Positions 16,055 through 24,963 of a stretch of 64,000 nucleotides of DNA are shown here, piece after piece. The position numbers and the translations under genes were made by a program. The stretch's first letter is position 1, and each line of letters begins with the position of its first letter. The stretch is from Subdoligranulum variabile (GTDB lineage Bacteria > Bacillota > Clostridia > Oscillospirales > Ruminococcaceae). A model generated the notes under the pieces. It saw only the letters and a list, made by a program, of their open reading frames with translations, made no database searches and had not been told where the DNA came from. Where the stretch lies: positions 1 through 64,000 of the forward strand of contig QAKI01000057.1 in assembly GCA_003343905.1 (NCBI GenBank). Direction: 5' to 3'.

Positions 16055-18055
16055 TTAAGACTCCTGCGGCTTTTCGGAACGGATCAGGGCGTACAGCCCG
16101 TCTTCGTCAAGCACCGGGATGCCAAGGTTCTGCGCCTTGGTCAGCTTGGACCCAGCCGCCGTACCGGCCACCACATAGCTGGTCTTTTTGGAGACCGACC
16201 CGGACGCTTTGCCGCCGTTCTGTACGATCAGCGCCTCGGCTTCCTGGCGGGACAGGGTCGGCAGGGTGCCGGTGACGACCAGCGTCATCCCGGCCAGCGC
16301 GGTGCCCTTCTTTTCGCCGGTCCACTGCATATTCACCCCTGCGTCCGCAAGCCTGCGCAGCAGGTCGGTGGTTCCGTTTTTGGCGAAAAATTCCTGTACG
16401 CTCTGGGCCATCACGTCCCCGAAGCCGTCGATCTCGCACATCTGTTCGGCGGTCGCCGCCTGCAACGCTTCCATGCTGCCGAAATGCTCCGCCAGCAGCG
16501 CCGCCGCCTTATCGCCGATATTGCGGATGCCCAAGCCAAACAACAGCTTGTCCAGATTGTTCTTTTTGGAATTTTCGATCGAAGTCAAAAGGTTGCGGGC
16601 GCTCTTTTCCTTGAATTTGTCCAGCGTCAGCAGTTGTTCCTCGGTCAGGGCATAGAGGTCCGCGACCGTATGGACCAGACCACGCTCGGTCAACTGCACG
16701 GCGACTGCTTCCCCCAAACCGTCGATGGCCATGGCATTGCGCGAGGCAAAGTGGATCAGGTTGCGCAGGCTTTGGGCGGGGCACTCCGGGTTGACGCAGC
16801 GCAGGGCGGTCTCCCCTTCCAGATGGACCACCGGCTCACCGCAGCTTGGGCAGACCGTGGGCATCTGGAACGGCTTGCTCTGCGGGCCGTGGGCAGAGAC
16901 CGCGATCACTTCCGGGATGATGTCCCCGGCTTTGCGCACCTGGATCGTATCCCCGATGCCGACGCCCAGGCTGTCGATGATGTCCCCGTTGTGCAGGTTG
17001 GCGCGGGATACGCTGGTCCCCGCCAGGAACACAGGATCGAACACCGCCGTGGGCGTGAGGACGCCGGTGCGGCCTACCGTCACTTCGATCTCCCGCACGA
17101 CGCTCTCTTTGACTTCGGGCGGGTATTTGAAGGCGATCGCCCACCGCGGGAATTTGTTGGTGCTGCCCAGCACGCGGCGCGCGGCCAGATCGTTGACTTT
17201 GATAACGGCGCCGTCGATGTCATATTCCAACGTGCCGCGCAGTTCCCCGATCGTCTGGATCTCCCGGATGGCGTCCTCGATATTGTGGAACACACTGTAG
17301 CGCGGGGAGGTCGGGAACCCCAGCGACTTGATATAATCCAGCGTTTCGTGGTGGGTGGTAAAGCTGCGCCCTTCGCACTGCTGCAAATTGAACACAAAGA
17401 TCGACAACCCGCGCGACGCGGTGATCTTCGCGTCCTTTTGGCGCAGCGAACCCGCCGCGGCGTTCCGCGGGTTTTTGAAAGGCGTTTTGTCCTCCAACTC
17501 CTGCTGTTCTTTCAGCTTGAAAAAGGCCTTGTGGGGCATATAGACTTCGCCGCGCACTTCCAGAAAAGCCGGTGCGTCCGGCAGATCGTGGGGAATATCC
17601 GCGATGGTCGCCAGATTTTCCGTCACGTCCTCCCCCACGACGCCGTCGCCGCGGGTGGAACCGCGCACAAGATGGCCTTCCCGGTATTCAAGGCTGACGG
17701 AAAGGCCGTCGATCTTGGCTTCCACTACATATTCCGGCTTGATGCCTGCTTCCCGAACACGGGCGTCAAAGTCCCGCAGTTCCTCAAACGAGAAAGCGTC
17801 CTGCAGGCTTTCCATCTTGACGCTGTGCGTCACTTTGCTGAACTTGCTGCTGGCCGTTCCGCCCACATGCTGGGTTGGGGAATCCGGCGTGACCAACTGC
17901 GGGTATTCCGCTTCGATGGCCTTCAGTTCCCGGTTCAGCGCATCATATTCATAGTCCTCCAGTTCGGGGGCGTCCTGATCATAATATAAACGGTTGTTCT
18001 TTTCGATCACCGCGCGCAGTTCTTCTGCGCGTTTGCGGGCCTGCTCCAGTTCCAT
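16055..18055 (-). CDS. ligA: NAD-dependent DNA ligase LigA
   Basis: Joins DNA nicks using NAD. 666 residues: Ia domain at the N-terminus with YYDQDAPELEDYEYDAL, adenylated lysine K114 in EAKIDGLSVSLEY, RGDGVVGEDVTENL, the OB fold, a four-cysteine zinc finger (CPSCGEP ... CVNPECPA), helix-hairpin-helix repeats and a C-terminal BRCT domain beginning near 590 (LAGMTLVVTGTLPTLSR). Length is standard. Confidence 0.98.
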   Translation of the reverse strand: MELEQARKRAEELRAVIEKNNRLYYDQDAPELEDYEYDALNRELKAIEAEYPQLVTPDSPTQHVGGTASSKFSKVTHSVKMESLQDAFSFEELRDFDARVREAGIKPEYVVEAKIDGLSVSLEYREGHLVRGSTRGDGVVGEDVTENLATIADIPHDLPDAPAFLEVRGEVYMPHKAFFKLKEQQELEDKTPFKNPRNAAAGSLRQKDAKITASRGLSIFVFNLQQCEGRSFTTHHETLDYIKSLGFPTSPRYSVFHNIEDAIREIQTIGELRGTLEYDIDGAVIKVNDLAARRVLGSTNKFPRWAIAFKYPPEVKESVVREIEVTVGRTGVLTPTAVFDPVFLAGTSVSRANLHNGDIIDSLGVGIGDTIQVRKAGDIIPEVIAVSAHGPQSKPFQMPTVCPSCGEPVVHLEGETALRCVNPECPAQSLRNLIHFASRNAMAIDGLGEAVAVQLTERGLVHTVADLYALTEEQLLTLDKFKEKSARNLLTSIENSKKNNLDKLLFGLGIRNIGDKAAALLAEHFGSMEALQAATAEQMCEIDGFGDVMAQSVQEFFAKNGTTDLLRRLADAGVNMQWTGEKKGTALAGMTLVVTGTLPTLSRQEAEALIVQNGGKASGSVSKKTSYVVAGTAAGSKLTKAQNLGIPVLDEDGLYALIRSEKPQES

Positions 18056-18086
18056 ATCTCTTACACTCCATTTTTGATCTGGGGCT

Positions 18087-18116
18087 ATTATACCACATTC
18101 TTCCCTGATTCTTCAA
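18087..18116 (-). promoter_or_regulatory. Promoter of ligA
   Basis: TTGAAG (18111-18116) and a perfect TATAAT (18087-18092) on the minus strand, 18-base spacer, overlapping the last codons of yunB. It would give ligA constitutive expression separate from the sporulation gene upstream. Confidence 0.65.
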
Positions 18117-18733
18117 TCCAGTGCCGCCGCGTAAACATTCGGCGTGTCGCCCTGCAGCAGAAGGTCCGCGATCAGGATCGGTTCTTCTACTGTCAGCGTT
18201 TCGGTCCGGCCGTCCAGGATCATGTTGACGGTGACGGAAAGCACAAGGCTGGCAGTATAGCGCGTGGTATTGATGGCAAGCGTTTCGCAGTCTTGCTCCC
18301 ATGCTGCCTGCACATACCCTTCCGGCAGCAGGCGCATGTTCCAGCCCGGCCCCTGCCCGTTCAGCAGGTAATTGCCCGTTAAACTGCCGAAAGGGACGGA
18401 AAATTCCTGTTCTTCTAACGCCGCCAACTGCGTTTCGGCGGCAGCGATCAGGGCGCTGCGCGCACGGTTGGCTGCTGCCGCGTCCAGCGACGCATAGCCG
18501 TCCTCCACATGGTACAACTGCCCGCCAAAGTCCAGCCCCTCCACCGCTTCATGAAGGGCCTGGGTCGTGATGCGCCGCGCTTCGTATTCTGCAATGCGCA
18601 TCATGGTAGGTTTGATCTCCTGGTCCACATAGCCGTTGAACCAGAGCGCGGCGACAGCCCCGGCCGCCAACGCCAGCTTTGCCCACAGGCGCAGCGGCCA
18701 GCGCCTGTGGTTGCCGGGCCGTCTGTAGCGCAT
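18113..18733 (-). CDS. yunB: Sporulation protein YunB
   Basis: 206 residues with an N-terminal signal/anchor (LWAKLALAAGAVAALWFNGYV) and the YunB core: IKPTMMRIAEYEARRITTQ, IAAAETQLAALEEQEFSVPFGSLTGN and the C-terminal ADLLLQGDTPNVYAAAL. In Bacillus yunB is a sigma-E gene needed for normal sporulation; its molecular role is unknown. RBS AAGGAGGGACC precedes ATG 18733. A CATAGTAT string at 18767-18774 resembles a sigma-E -10 box, but no matching -35 was convincing. Confidence 0.9.
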   Translation of the reverse strand: MRYRRPGNHRRWPLRLWAKLALAAGAVAALWFNGYVDQEIKPTMMRIAEYEARRITTQALHEAVEGLDFGGQLYHVEDGYASLDAAAANRARSALIAAAETQLAALEEQEFSVPFGSLTGNYLLNGQGPGWNMRLLPEGYVQAAWEQDCETLAINTTRYTASLVLSVTVNMILDGRTETLTVEEPILIADLLLQGDTPNVYAAALD

Positions 18734-18848
18734 GGCGGTCCCTCCTTTCCAACCGGAACTCTTGCCATACTATGAAGCGCGCCTGCCCGGCGGTTCCCTA
18801 TCCACAACCGCCTGTCTGTATGGAACTTGTATTTTTCCAAAATAATAG

Positions 18849-18877
18849 TTGACATTTGCGGAACGCTTTGCTATAAT
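18849..18877 (+). promoter_or_regulatory. Consensus promoter of tRNA-Ala
   Basis: Perfect TTGACA (18849-18854) and TATAAT (18872-18877) with a 17-base spacer, 35-40 bases before the tRNA. A fully consensus sigma-A promoter is expected for a stable RNA gene. Confidence 0.9.
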
Positions 18878-18918
18878 AATGCACGTCGCCAAGAGAACAC
18901 TGTGCGCGACAATGCCGT

Positions 18919-18994
<76 letters not shown>

Positions 18995-18995
18995 C

Positions 18996-19037
18996 AAAAC
19001 CTCGAATCTGTGCTGAACACGGATTCGAGGTTTTTGT
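18996..19037 (+). terminator. Terminator of tRNA-Ala
   Basis: Stem CCTCGAATC / GATTCGAGG closed by TGTGCTGAACACG, followed by TTTTTGT. The flanking A run makes it work in both directions. A second inverted repeat ATTCATGG/CCATGAAT (19066-19084, then GTTTT) lies just downstream and may be a backup terminator. Confidence 0.88.
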
Positions 19038-19113
19038 CTTATCTTCTTGCATAAAGCGCAAAGCCATTCATGGTAGCCATGAATTTGGCGTTTTCCTGTT
19101 TCCGGTCAGGAGA

Positions 19114-19142
19114 TTGACAAACGCTTTCCGGCGTTGTATGAT
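19114..19142 (+). promoter_or_regulatory. Promoter of the ABC-F leader transcript
   Basis: TTGACA (19114-19119) and TATGAT (19137-19142), 17-base spacer. Transcription would begin near 19150, leaving a leader of about 330 bases before the ABC-F start codon. Confidence 0.8.
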
Positions 19143-19179
19143 TAGGAACAGGTTCAAAACCATAAAACGGAGATAACAC

Positions 19180-19269
19180 ATGAACTTCCATTTGAAAGAT
19201 CAACGTAAAAACAGAATCAGCTCTGTACAATCCATCCCGATGAAACATTGTGCAGAGCATAGCGTATAA
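19180..19269 (+). CDS. Leader peptide (29 aa) upstream of ABC-F gene
   Basis: Short frame MNFHLKDQRKNRISSVQ... ending ...AEHSV then TAA, with GGAG nine bases before the ATG. It is rich in basic residues and its 3' half is itself the 12-bp hairpin 19220-19231/19247-19258. Its position right after the promoter and before two tandem terminators is the layout of ribosome-mediated attenuation leaders, where drug-stalled ribosomes on the short ORF change RNA folding. Not matched to any known leader; translation is inferred. Confidence 0.6.
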   Translation: MNFHLKDQRKNRISSVQSIPMKHCAEHSV

Positions 19270-19287
19270 AACGCATTTGGATTTCAT

Positions 19288-19439
19288 CGGAAAGCCGCGG
19301 GGGTAGTGTACCCTTGGGGCTTTCCGTGCAGTAATGCAAGGCTATGGGCAATGTTTTGTCCATAGCCTTTTGTTTTTGCGTTTTGACAGCAAAGGCAGAA
19401 GGCCGGTACCAACAGGTATCGCTGCTTTCTGTCTTTTTT
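19288..19439 (+). promoter_or_regulatory. Attenuator region with two tandem terminators ahead of the ABC-F gene
   Basis: Three successive hairpins: CGGAAAGCC/GGCTTTCCG (19288-19296 with 19318-19326); AAGGCTATGG/CCATAGCCTT (19338-19369) followed by TTGTTTTTGCG; and GACAG-AAAG-CAG / CTG-CTTT-CTGTC (19385-19433) followed by six T. The last two look like intrinsic terminators and end only 40 bases before the ABC-F ATG, so most transcripts should stop unless antitermination occurs. Confidence 0.75.
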
Positions 19440-19479
19440 CTTTGTTATTTTTGGTATGTAAGGAAAGGAACGAGAAAAA

Positions 19480-21012
19480 ATGAGTTTGTTGGAGATCGAA
19501 AATCTGACGCACGCTTTTGGTGAAAATGTGCTTTATAAAAATGCGGGGCTTACCCTGAACAAAGGCGAGCATATCGGCATCGTCGGGCAGAACGGAACCG
19601 GGAAAAGTACGCTGATCAAAATATGCACCGGGCAGATCGCGCCCGATCAGGGGCGCGTCATTTGGCAGCCACGCACTACGGTCGGGTATTTGGACCAGTA
19701 TGCAGAGATCGACCATACGCTGACGATGAAAGAGTTTTTGAAGTCTGCCTTTGCCGGACTGTTTGCGATGGAAGCGCAGGTCATGCGGCTATACGAAAAA
19801 GCTGCGGATGGAGATGCGGAAAGTCTGGAACAGGCCGCTTATTATCAGGAACAACTGGAAGCGCATGATTTCTATTCTATCGATACTGCCATAGAGCGGG
19901 TGGCAAACGGGCTGGGACTGAGCGTGATCGGGTTGGACCGTCCGATCGCAGAAATGAGCGGCGGCCAGCGTGCCAAGGTGATCCTGGCCAAGTTGCTGCT
20001 GGAAAAGCCGGATGTTTTGCTGCTGGATGAGCCGACCAATTTTCTTGACAAAAATCATGTGGCGTGGCTGGCGGAATATCTGTCGGCCTTGGAAAATGCT
20101 TTTTTGGTCGTTTCCCACGACTTTTCCTTTTTGGACAAAATCGCAAACCGCATCTGCGATATAGACAACGATACGATCACGAAGTATTACGGCACCTATT
20201 CCGAGTTTCTGCGCAAGAAAACCCTGCTGCGGGAAGATTATATCCGCCAATATACGGCGCAGCAAAAGGAGATCCGCAAAACAGAAGAATTTATCCGAAA
20301 GAATATCGCGGGACGCAAGGCAAAAATGGCACGGGGCCGGCAAAAGCAGCTTGACCGCATGGATAAGATGGAAGCCCTGGAACAGAAAGAGATCATTCCG
20401 CACTTCCACTTCCCCGCCCTGCCCCTGACAAATACAGAACATTTGCAGGTGGAAAAGCTGGCGGTGGGGTATCACGCGCCGGTCCTCTCCGATCTTACGT
20501 TCAGCATCAAAGGCGGGCTGAAAGTTGTGATCACCGGCTTTAATGGGATCGGAAAGTCCACATTATTGAAGACCCTGATCGGGCAGCTCCCGGCGATCGG
20601 CGGCCGATTCCGATTTTCCGACCAGGTCACATGGAGTTATTTTGCGCAGGATCTATTCTGGGAAGAGCCGGAGCAGACCCCGCTCCAAATCATTGCCGAC
20701 GCGCACCCGGACCTGACAGGCAAAGAGGTCCGCAAACAGTTGGCGCGCTGCGGGATCACCAGCAAACATGCGATGCAGGCCGTTGGAACCCTGAGCGGCG
20801 GCGAACAGGCAAAGGTGAAACTGTGCCTGCTGACGCTGGAACCCTGCAATTTTCTGATTCTGGACGAGCCTACGAACCATCTGGACAGGCAGGCCAAAAG
20901 CGCCCTGAAAACAGCCCTGACAGCGTTTGCCGGAACGGTGCTGCTTGTATCCCATGAAGAGGACTTTTACCGCGAGTGGACGCAGCGCGTTATCAGCGTT
21001 GAGAAAAAGTAA
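19480..21012 (+). CDS. ABC-F family ATPase (ribosome-associated, possible antibiotic resistance type)
   Basis: Soluble tandem ATPase without membrane segments, 510 residues. First nucleotide-binding domain: Walker A GQNGTGKST (36-44), signature MSGGQRAK, Walker B VLLLDEPTNFLD. A charged linker (YIRQYTAQQKEIRKTEEFIRK, then RKAKMARGRQKQLDRM; about 245-290) is the P-site tRNA-interacting region. Second domain: Walker A GFNGIGKST, TLSGGEQAK, FLILDEPTNHLD. ABC-F proteins act on the ribosome; some protect against drugs (VmlR, CplR, Lsa, Msr types). The regulated leader favours a protection role, but the linker is short and the class cannot be fixed by eye. Codon use is more A/T-rich than in neighbours, hinting at separate origin. 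Confidence 0.9.
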   Translation: MSLLEIENLTHAFGENVLYKNAGLTLNKGEHIGIVGQNGTGKSTLIKICTGQIAPDQGRVIWQPRTTVGYLDQYAEIDHTLTMKEFLKSAFAGLFAMEAQVMRLYEKAADGDAESLEQAAYYQEQLEAHDFYSIDTAIERVANGLGLSVIGLDRPIAEMSGGQRAKVILAKLLLEKPDVLLLDEPTNFLDKNHVAWLAEYLSALENAFLVVSHDFSFLDKIANRICDIDNDTITKYYGTYSEFLRKKTLLREDYIRQYTAQQKEIRKTEEFIRKNIAGRKAKMARGRQKQLDRMDKMEALEQKEIIPHFHFPALPLTNTEHLQVEKLAVGYHAPVLSDLTFSIKGGLKVVITGFNGIGKSTLLKTLIGQLPAIGGRFRFSDQVTWSYFAQDLFWEEPEQTPLQIIADAHPDLTGKEVRKQLARCGITSKHAMQAVGTLSGGEQAKVKLCLLTLEPCNFLILDEPTNHLDRQAKSALKTALTAFAGTVLLVSHEEDFYREWTQRVISVEKK

Positions 21013-21343
21013 GCGATGGGATCATGCGCACGCCATCCCCGGCGGGCAGGAAACCGTGTTGCCGGGCAGGCGTTTTGCGCGCTGAACCTTTACCTTGGAA
21101 ATCAATCCTATAGTAAATTTGCCCGGCGGGCCTAGGTGCCTGCCGGGCAAATTGGTGGTTCGGGTTTCGTTTTCAGTGCAGTCAGGGGCGTATATTTGTA
21201 GGACACAGCAATAGAAAACCGGCGTGCTGTTTCGCAACGAAATAACACGCCGGTCTATTTGGCGGCCATCGTCATCAACCGTCAGGTTCGGGGGCTTCTT
21301 CCCTTCCCCTGTCTGCCGTCCGATGCCGCTTTATACTGTGTTT
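21013..21343. other. Intergenic region with inverted repeats
   Basis: 331 bases between the ABC-F gene and the M18 peptidase gene (convergent). I see no gene. It holds a 38-base near-perfect inverted repeat, AATTTGCCCGGC / GCCGGGCAAATT (21116-21153, centre CCTAGG), without a T run, which may serve as a folding barrier or terminator for the ABC-F transcript, and the terminator listed separately at 21216-21255. Confidence 0.6.
21216..21255 (-). terminator. Terminator of the M18 aminopeptidase operon
   Basis: CCGGCGTG / CACGCCGG stem with an inner TTTCG/CGAAA extension, followed on the minus strand by GGTTTTCT. It lies about 90 bases past the aminopeptidase stop codon. Confidence 0.75.
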
Positions 21344-22735
21344 TTATTCCGCGTCCTCGCAGAAAGCCTTGAACGTGAGGTACGCCATGTACACGTCCGC
21401 CTTGGAAACGACCTCAAAGGGCGAATGCATCGCCAGGACCGGCACGCCGATGTCGATGGTGTCGATGTCCTGGTTGGCAACGTATTTGGCTACCGTGCCG
21501 CCGCCGCCAAGGTCCAGCTTGCCCATTTCGCCGATCTGCCACACCACGTTGTTGCGGTCCATCAGGCGGGTCAGGTAGCTGACCAGTTCGGCGGAAGCGT
21601 CGCTGGTGCCGGACTTGCCGCGGGAACCCGTATATTTGTAAATGGCAACGCCGTTGCCCGCATAGGTGCCGTTGTCCGGCTCGAACGCATCGGCAAAGGT
21701 CGGGTCAAAGGCCGCCGTCACGTCGGCAGACAGGCACTTGGCCGCCTTGCAGGCCGTGATGTAATCGGCCCCCTGCGTCTGGCAGAGCTGCTGCAGGAAG
21801 TGGAAGGTGTACATGCTGTTCAGACCCGTCACACCGTCGGAGCCGGTCTCCTCTTTGTCCGTCAGCACGCAGACCGTCGTGTAGGCAGGATTCTGCACGC
21901 CGATCTCCGCCATTAGCGCGGGGTACGCGTCCACGCGATCATCATGGCCGTAAGCGCCGATCATGGCGCGGTCCAGGCCGATATCCCGTGCCTTGTAAGC
22001 CGGAACGACTTCGATCTCGGCGCGGGTGAAGTCCCGCTCGGTGATGCCGTAGGCTTCGTTCAGCATGCCCAGAATGTTCAGCTTCACACGCTGCTCTGCG
22101 TCGCGGTCCGCGATGGGCTGGGACGCGATCAGAACATTCAGATCTTCGGCGGTGATGCCCTCGCCCAGCGTCTTGGCGTTCTGCTTGGCGCCCAGGTGCG
22201 GCAGCAGGTCCGTGATGCAGAATACCGGGTCGTCATCCTTTTCACCGCTGCAGACTTCCACCATGCTGCCGTCCGCGCGGTAGAGCACGCCGTGCAGGGC
22301 CAGCGGGATGGTCGGCCACTGGTACTTGCGCACGCCGCCATAATAATGGGTGCGCAGGTAGCCCAGACCGTTCTTCTCAAAGACCGGCACCGGGCGCAGG
22401 TCCAGACGCGGGGAGTCAATGTGGGCGATGTTCAGATGGAAGCCTTCTTCCAGCGTTTTCGTGCCGATGGTCGCCGCCAGAACGCACTTTTTGCGGTTGA
22501 TGGCGTAGACTTTGTCGCCGGGGTTCAGTTTTTCGCCGGGAACAAAGGGCTTGTAACCGGCTTCCAGCAGCAGCTTCTCGCTGTAGGCGGTCGTTTCCCG
22601 CTCGGTCTTGCAGTGGTCGAGGAAGGTCTTGTATCCTTCGCAGAAATCCTGGGCGGCGGCCAGCGCATCGGGGGAAGCGTCCGCTACGGTATCATTCTTG
22701 TACAGCAGCTTCTTGAGTTCTTCTGTAGTTTGCAT
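21344..22735 (-). CDS. M18 family aminopeptidase
   Basis: Zinc aminopeptidase releasing N-terminal (often acidic or neutral) residues from peptides, cytoplasmic. 463 residues from MQTTEELKKLLYK with the metal/catalytic blocks NIAHIDSPRLDLRP, YGHDDRVDAYP, TDKEETGSDGVTG and AMHSPFEVVSKAD in the M18 order. The frame opens six codons earlier, but AAAGGA lies nine bases before ATG 22735. Downstream of the transglycosylase gene by 14 bases. Confidence 0.94.
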   Translation of the reverse strand: MQTTEELKKLLYKNDTVADASPDALAAAQDFCEGYKTFLDHCKTERETTAYSEKLLLEAGYKPFVPGEKLNPGDKVYAINRKKCVLAATIGTKTLEEGFHLNIAHIDSPRLDLRPVPVFEKNGLGYLRTHYYGGVRKYQWPTIPLALHGVLYRADGSMVEVCSGEKDDDPVFCITDLLPHLGAKQNAKTLGEGITAEDLNVLIASQPIADRDAEQRVKLNILGMLNEAYGITERDFTRAEIEVVPAYKARDIGLDRAMIGAYGHDDRVDAYPALMAEIGVQNPAYTTVCVLTDKEETGSDGVTGLNSMYTFHFLQQLCQTQGADYITACKAAKCLSADVTAAFDPTFADAFEPDNGTYAGNGVAIYKYTGSRGKSGTSDASAELVSYLTRLMDRNNVVWQIGEMGKLDLGGGGTVAKYVANQDIDTIDIGVPVLAMHSPFEVVSKADVYMAYLTFKAFCEDAE

Positions 22736-22749
22736 GTTTGACAGTCCTT

Positions 22750-23349
22750 TCACTTTTCGTAATCTGTATAAATTTCCTGATAACGCTGATAGCCTTCGGT
22801 GATTTTCCGGACATACAGCCGCATCTGCGGGTAGGGGTAGTGGTCCAGCGTCAGCCCGTCGGCCGAATACTCCGGCTGTGCGAGCAGTTCATCCACCGTT
22901 CCCCAGCCGCTGTGGTAGGCGGCTGCCGCCGTTGCCAAATCGTCCGAATAGCGCAACAGGCAATAACTGACAAAGTAACTTCCAAAACGGATATTGGTTT
23001 CCGGGTCGAACAGGTCCTCAAAGGTCAGGGGTTCCGTGGGCGCGATCTTGGATTTGATCCAGTCAAAGGTGACTTCTGTGATCTGCATAAGACCGCGGGC
23101 CCCGGCGTCGGATTCCGCACGGGGGTCAAAATTGCTTTCCGTACGGATAAAGGTGTACAGCATCAGCGGGTCCAGGTCATATTTATCCGCATAATAGGTC
23201 ACATATTCCTGGTACTGGATCGGGTATTCCCAGCGTTCGATCCGTTCCCGGAAAACGGAAAACAGGATCGTCCCGATCAGCGCCAACACCAACACGACGC
23301 CCAGCACTTTGGGAGCCGCTCTGCGAAGCGGTGATTTTTTTCTAGTCAT
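22750..23349 (-). CDS. Lytic transglycosylase (SLT domain)
   Basis: Cell-wall enzyme that cleaves peptidoglycan glycan strands with formation of 1,6-anhydro-MurNAc. 199 residues: basic N-terminus, one membrane anchor (KVLGVVLVLALIGTILFSVF, about 14-33), then an SLT domain with the catalytic glutamate in FIRTESNFDPRAESDAGARGLMQI and AAAYHSGWGTVDELL. Acts outside the membrane. Overlaps coaE by eight bases at its 5' end. Confidence 0.92.
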   Translation of the reverse strand: MTRKKSPLRRAAPKVLGVVLVLALIGTILFSVFRERIERWEYPIQYQEYVTYYADKYDLDPLMLYTFIRTESNFDPRAESDAGARGLMQITEVTFDWIKSKIAPTEPLTFEDLFDPETNIRFGSYFVSYCLLRYSDDLATAAAAYHSGWGTVDELLAQPEYSADGLTLDHYPYPQMRLYVRKITEGYQRYQEIYTDYEK

Positions 23350-23947
23350 ATTCCTCCTTTCTCAAGGAGTGCAAAAACGCCTTGATCTTGTCTTCCAACT
23401 GCGCGGGGGAACCGTCGTTCACAAGTTCCTCCGTCGCGGCAGCGCGCAGCCTTTCCAGCGGGGTCTGTGCATCCAGACGGCGGCGGGCCATCTCCGGGGC
23501 GATGCCGTCCCGGGCACAGATCCGCTGCACGCTGGTCTCGTAAGGGGCTGTGACCAGAAGCAGGCGGTCGCAGCGCGCCTGGAACGGCGTGCCGACAATC
23601 ACGGCCCCATCCACGAAGGAAAAGGGCGCACCGTCCGCTTCCGCCCGGCGCAGCAATTCTTCGATCCGGCGAAGGATCTCCGGCTGCGTCACCTCGGTCA
23701 AAAGGAGGGTCCCTTCCGGCGTCGCAAAGGCGCGGTCCGCCAGCAGCCGGCGGCGCAGTTCCCCCTGTTCGTCCAGAATATCGGCGCCGAAATGCGCCTG
23801 CAGGACCGCCAGGCAGGGCGAACCCCGCTGCAAAACGTCCCGCGCAATGTGGTCCGCGTCAATACAAGGATACCCCTGCGCGGCCAAGAATTTTGTCACA
23901 CTGGACTTCCCGCAGCCGGAACGGCCTGTGATCCCGATGATCTTCAT
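23342..23947 (-). CDS. coaE: Dephospho-CoA kinase
   Basis: Last step of coenzyme A synthesis. 201 residues with P-loop GITGRSGCGKSSVTKFLA at residues 5-22, the DADHIARDV motif at 35-43 and the VDGAVIVGT / LLLVTAPYETSVQRI segments of CoaE. Overlaps the preceding TsaC/Sua5 gene by four bases. Confidence 0.96.
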   Translation of the reverse strand: MKIIGITGRSGCGKSSVTKFLAAQGYPCIDADHIARDVLQRGSPCLAVLQAHFGADILDEQGELRRRLLADRAFATPEGTLLLTEVTQPEILRRIEELLRRAEADGAPFSFVDGAVIVGTPFQARCDRLLLVTAPYETSVQRICARDGIAPEMARRRLDAQTPLERLRAAATEELVNDGSPAQLEDKIKAFLHSLRKEEYD

Positions 23948-24963
23948 ACCGTCACCACCCGGAAAGCCGCCGCGCGGATCAAACGGTTATACACCGCCAT
24001 GGATACGCCGTCCTGCTCCGGGCAGCGGGCGTAAACGGTCTGTGCGCCGTTGCGGTCCAAGTCCCGCAGCGCGGTGAAAAGATGATGCGCCTGGGTGACG
24101 CCGTCGTGGTTCTTCCCGTATTCGATGTACGGCACGGGAAGGTCCTTGCCCTCCCCGTCAAAGCAGAGCGCCCAGACGCCTTCCCCCGCGTGCTGCTGCA
24201 CATAGCGGCGGTAGTTCTCAAAGCTGCCCCGCACAAGGGTCACCTGGGCCTGGGGCGCATAATGCTTGTACTTCATCCCCGGGGAGCGGGCCACTTCCCC
24301 CTCCTTGAGCTTTTCGAGGATGGCCGGGCTGACCAGCACTTCCTCCCCCAGCACGGCTTCCATCTGTTCCTTGGTGATGTAGCCGGGGCGCAGAAGCATC
24401 GGGCGCCCCCCTGCCACCGAAACCACCGTGGATTCCACGCCGACGCTGCTCTCCCCGCCATCGAGGATCAGCGGCAGGCGGCCGTCCATGTCGGCCAGGG
24501 TATCCTGAGCGTTCGTGGGGCTGGGCTTGCCGGAAAGATTGGCCGAGGGCGCTGCGAACGCCACGCCGCTGGCGCGGATGACCGCCTGGACCACCGGGTG
24601 CGACGGCATACGGACGCCGACGGTATCCAGCCCTGCGCAGGTCACATCGCTGACTTCGGGGCCGCGGGGCATCACCATCGTGAGCGGCCCGGGCCAGAAC
24701 GCCGCGGCCAGTTTTTTGGCGCGGTCCGGCACTTGCGCCACGATGCCCTGCAGCATCTCCATCCCGCAGATATGCACGATCAGGGGGTTATCCTGCGGGC
24801 GGCCTTTGGCTTCAAAAATTTTGCGCACCGCCGCGCCGTTGCGGGCGTCCGCCGCAATACCGTAAACAGTTTCAGTCGGCAGAGCCACCAGTTCCCCCTG
24901 GGTCAGCAGGCGGGCCGCCAGCGCGATGCTTTCTTCTGTAACAGGCAATACCTGAGTTTTCAT
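23944..24963 (-). CDS. Threonylcarbamoyl-AMP synthase (Sua5/YwlC type)
   Basis: Makes L-threonylcarbamoyl-AMP from threonine, bicarbonate and ATP for the t6A37 modification of tRNA. 339 residues: N-terminal YrdC domain (ALPTETVYGIAADA, KGRPQDNPLIVHI, FWPGPLTMVM, RMPSHPV, APSANLSGKPSPT) and a C-terminal Sua5 domain (SPGMKYKHYAPQAQVTLV from about residue 220), so it is the long Sua5 form. Four-base overlaps on both sides (prfA, coaE) show tight coupling. Confidence 0.96.
   Translation of the reverse strand: MKTQVLPVTEESIALAARLLTQGELVALPTETVYGIAADARNGAAVRKIFEAKGRPQDNPLIVHICGMEMLQGIVAQVPDRAKKLAAAFWPGPLTMVMPRGPEVSDVTCAGLDTVGVRMPSHPVVQAVIRASGVAFAAPSANLSGKPSPTNAQDTLADMDGRLPLILDGGESSVGVESTVVSVAGGRPMLLRPGYITKEQMEAVLGEEVLVSPAILEKLKEGEVARSPGMKYKHYAPQAQVTLVRGSFENYRRYVQQHAGEGVWALCFDGEGKDLPVPYIEYGKNHDGVTQAHHLFTALRDLDRNGAQTVYARCPEQDGVSMAVYNRLIRAAAFRVVTV

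Noticed and set aside
19039..19287. 82-codon minus frame in the ABC-F leader region
   Set aside because: It overlaps the promoter, leader ORF and hairpins on the other strand and lacks a ribosome-binding site.
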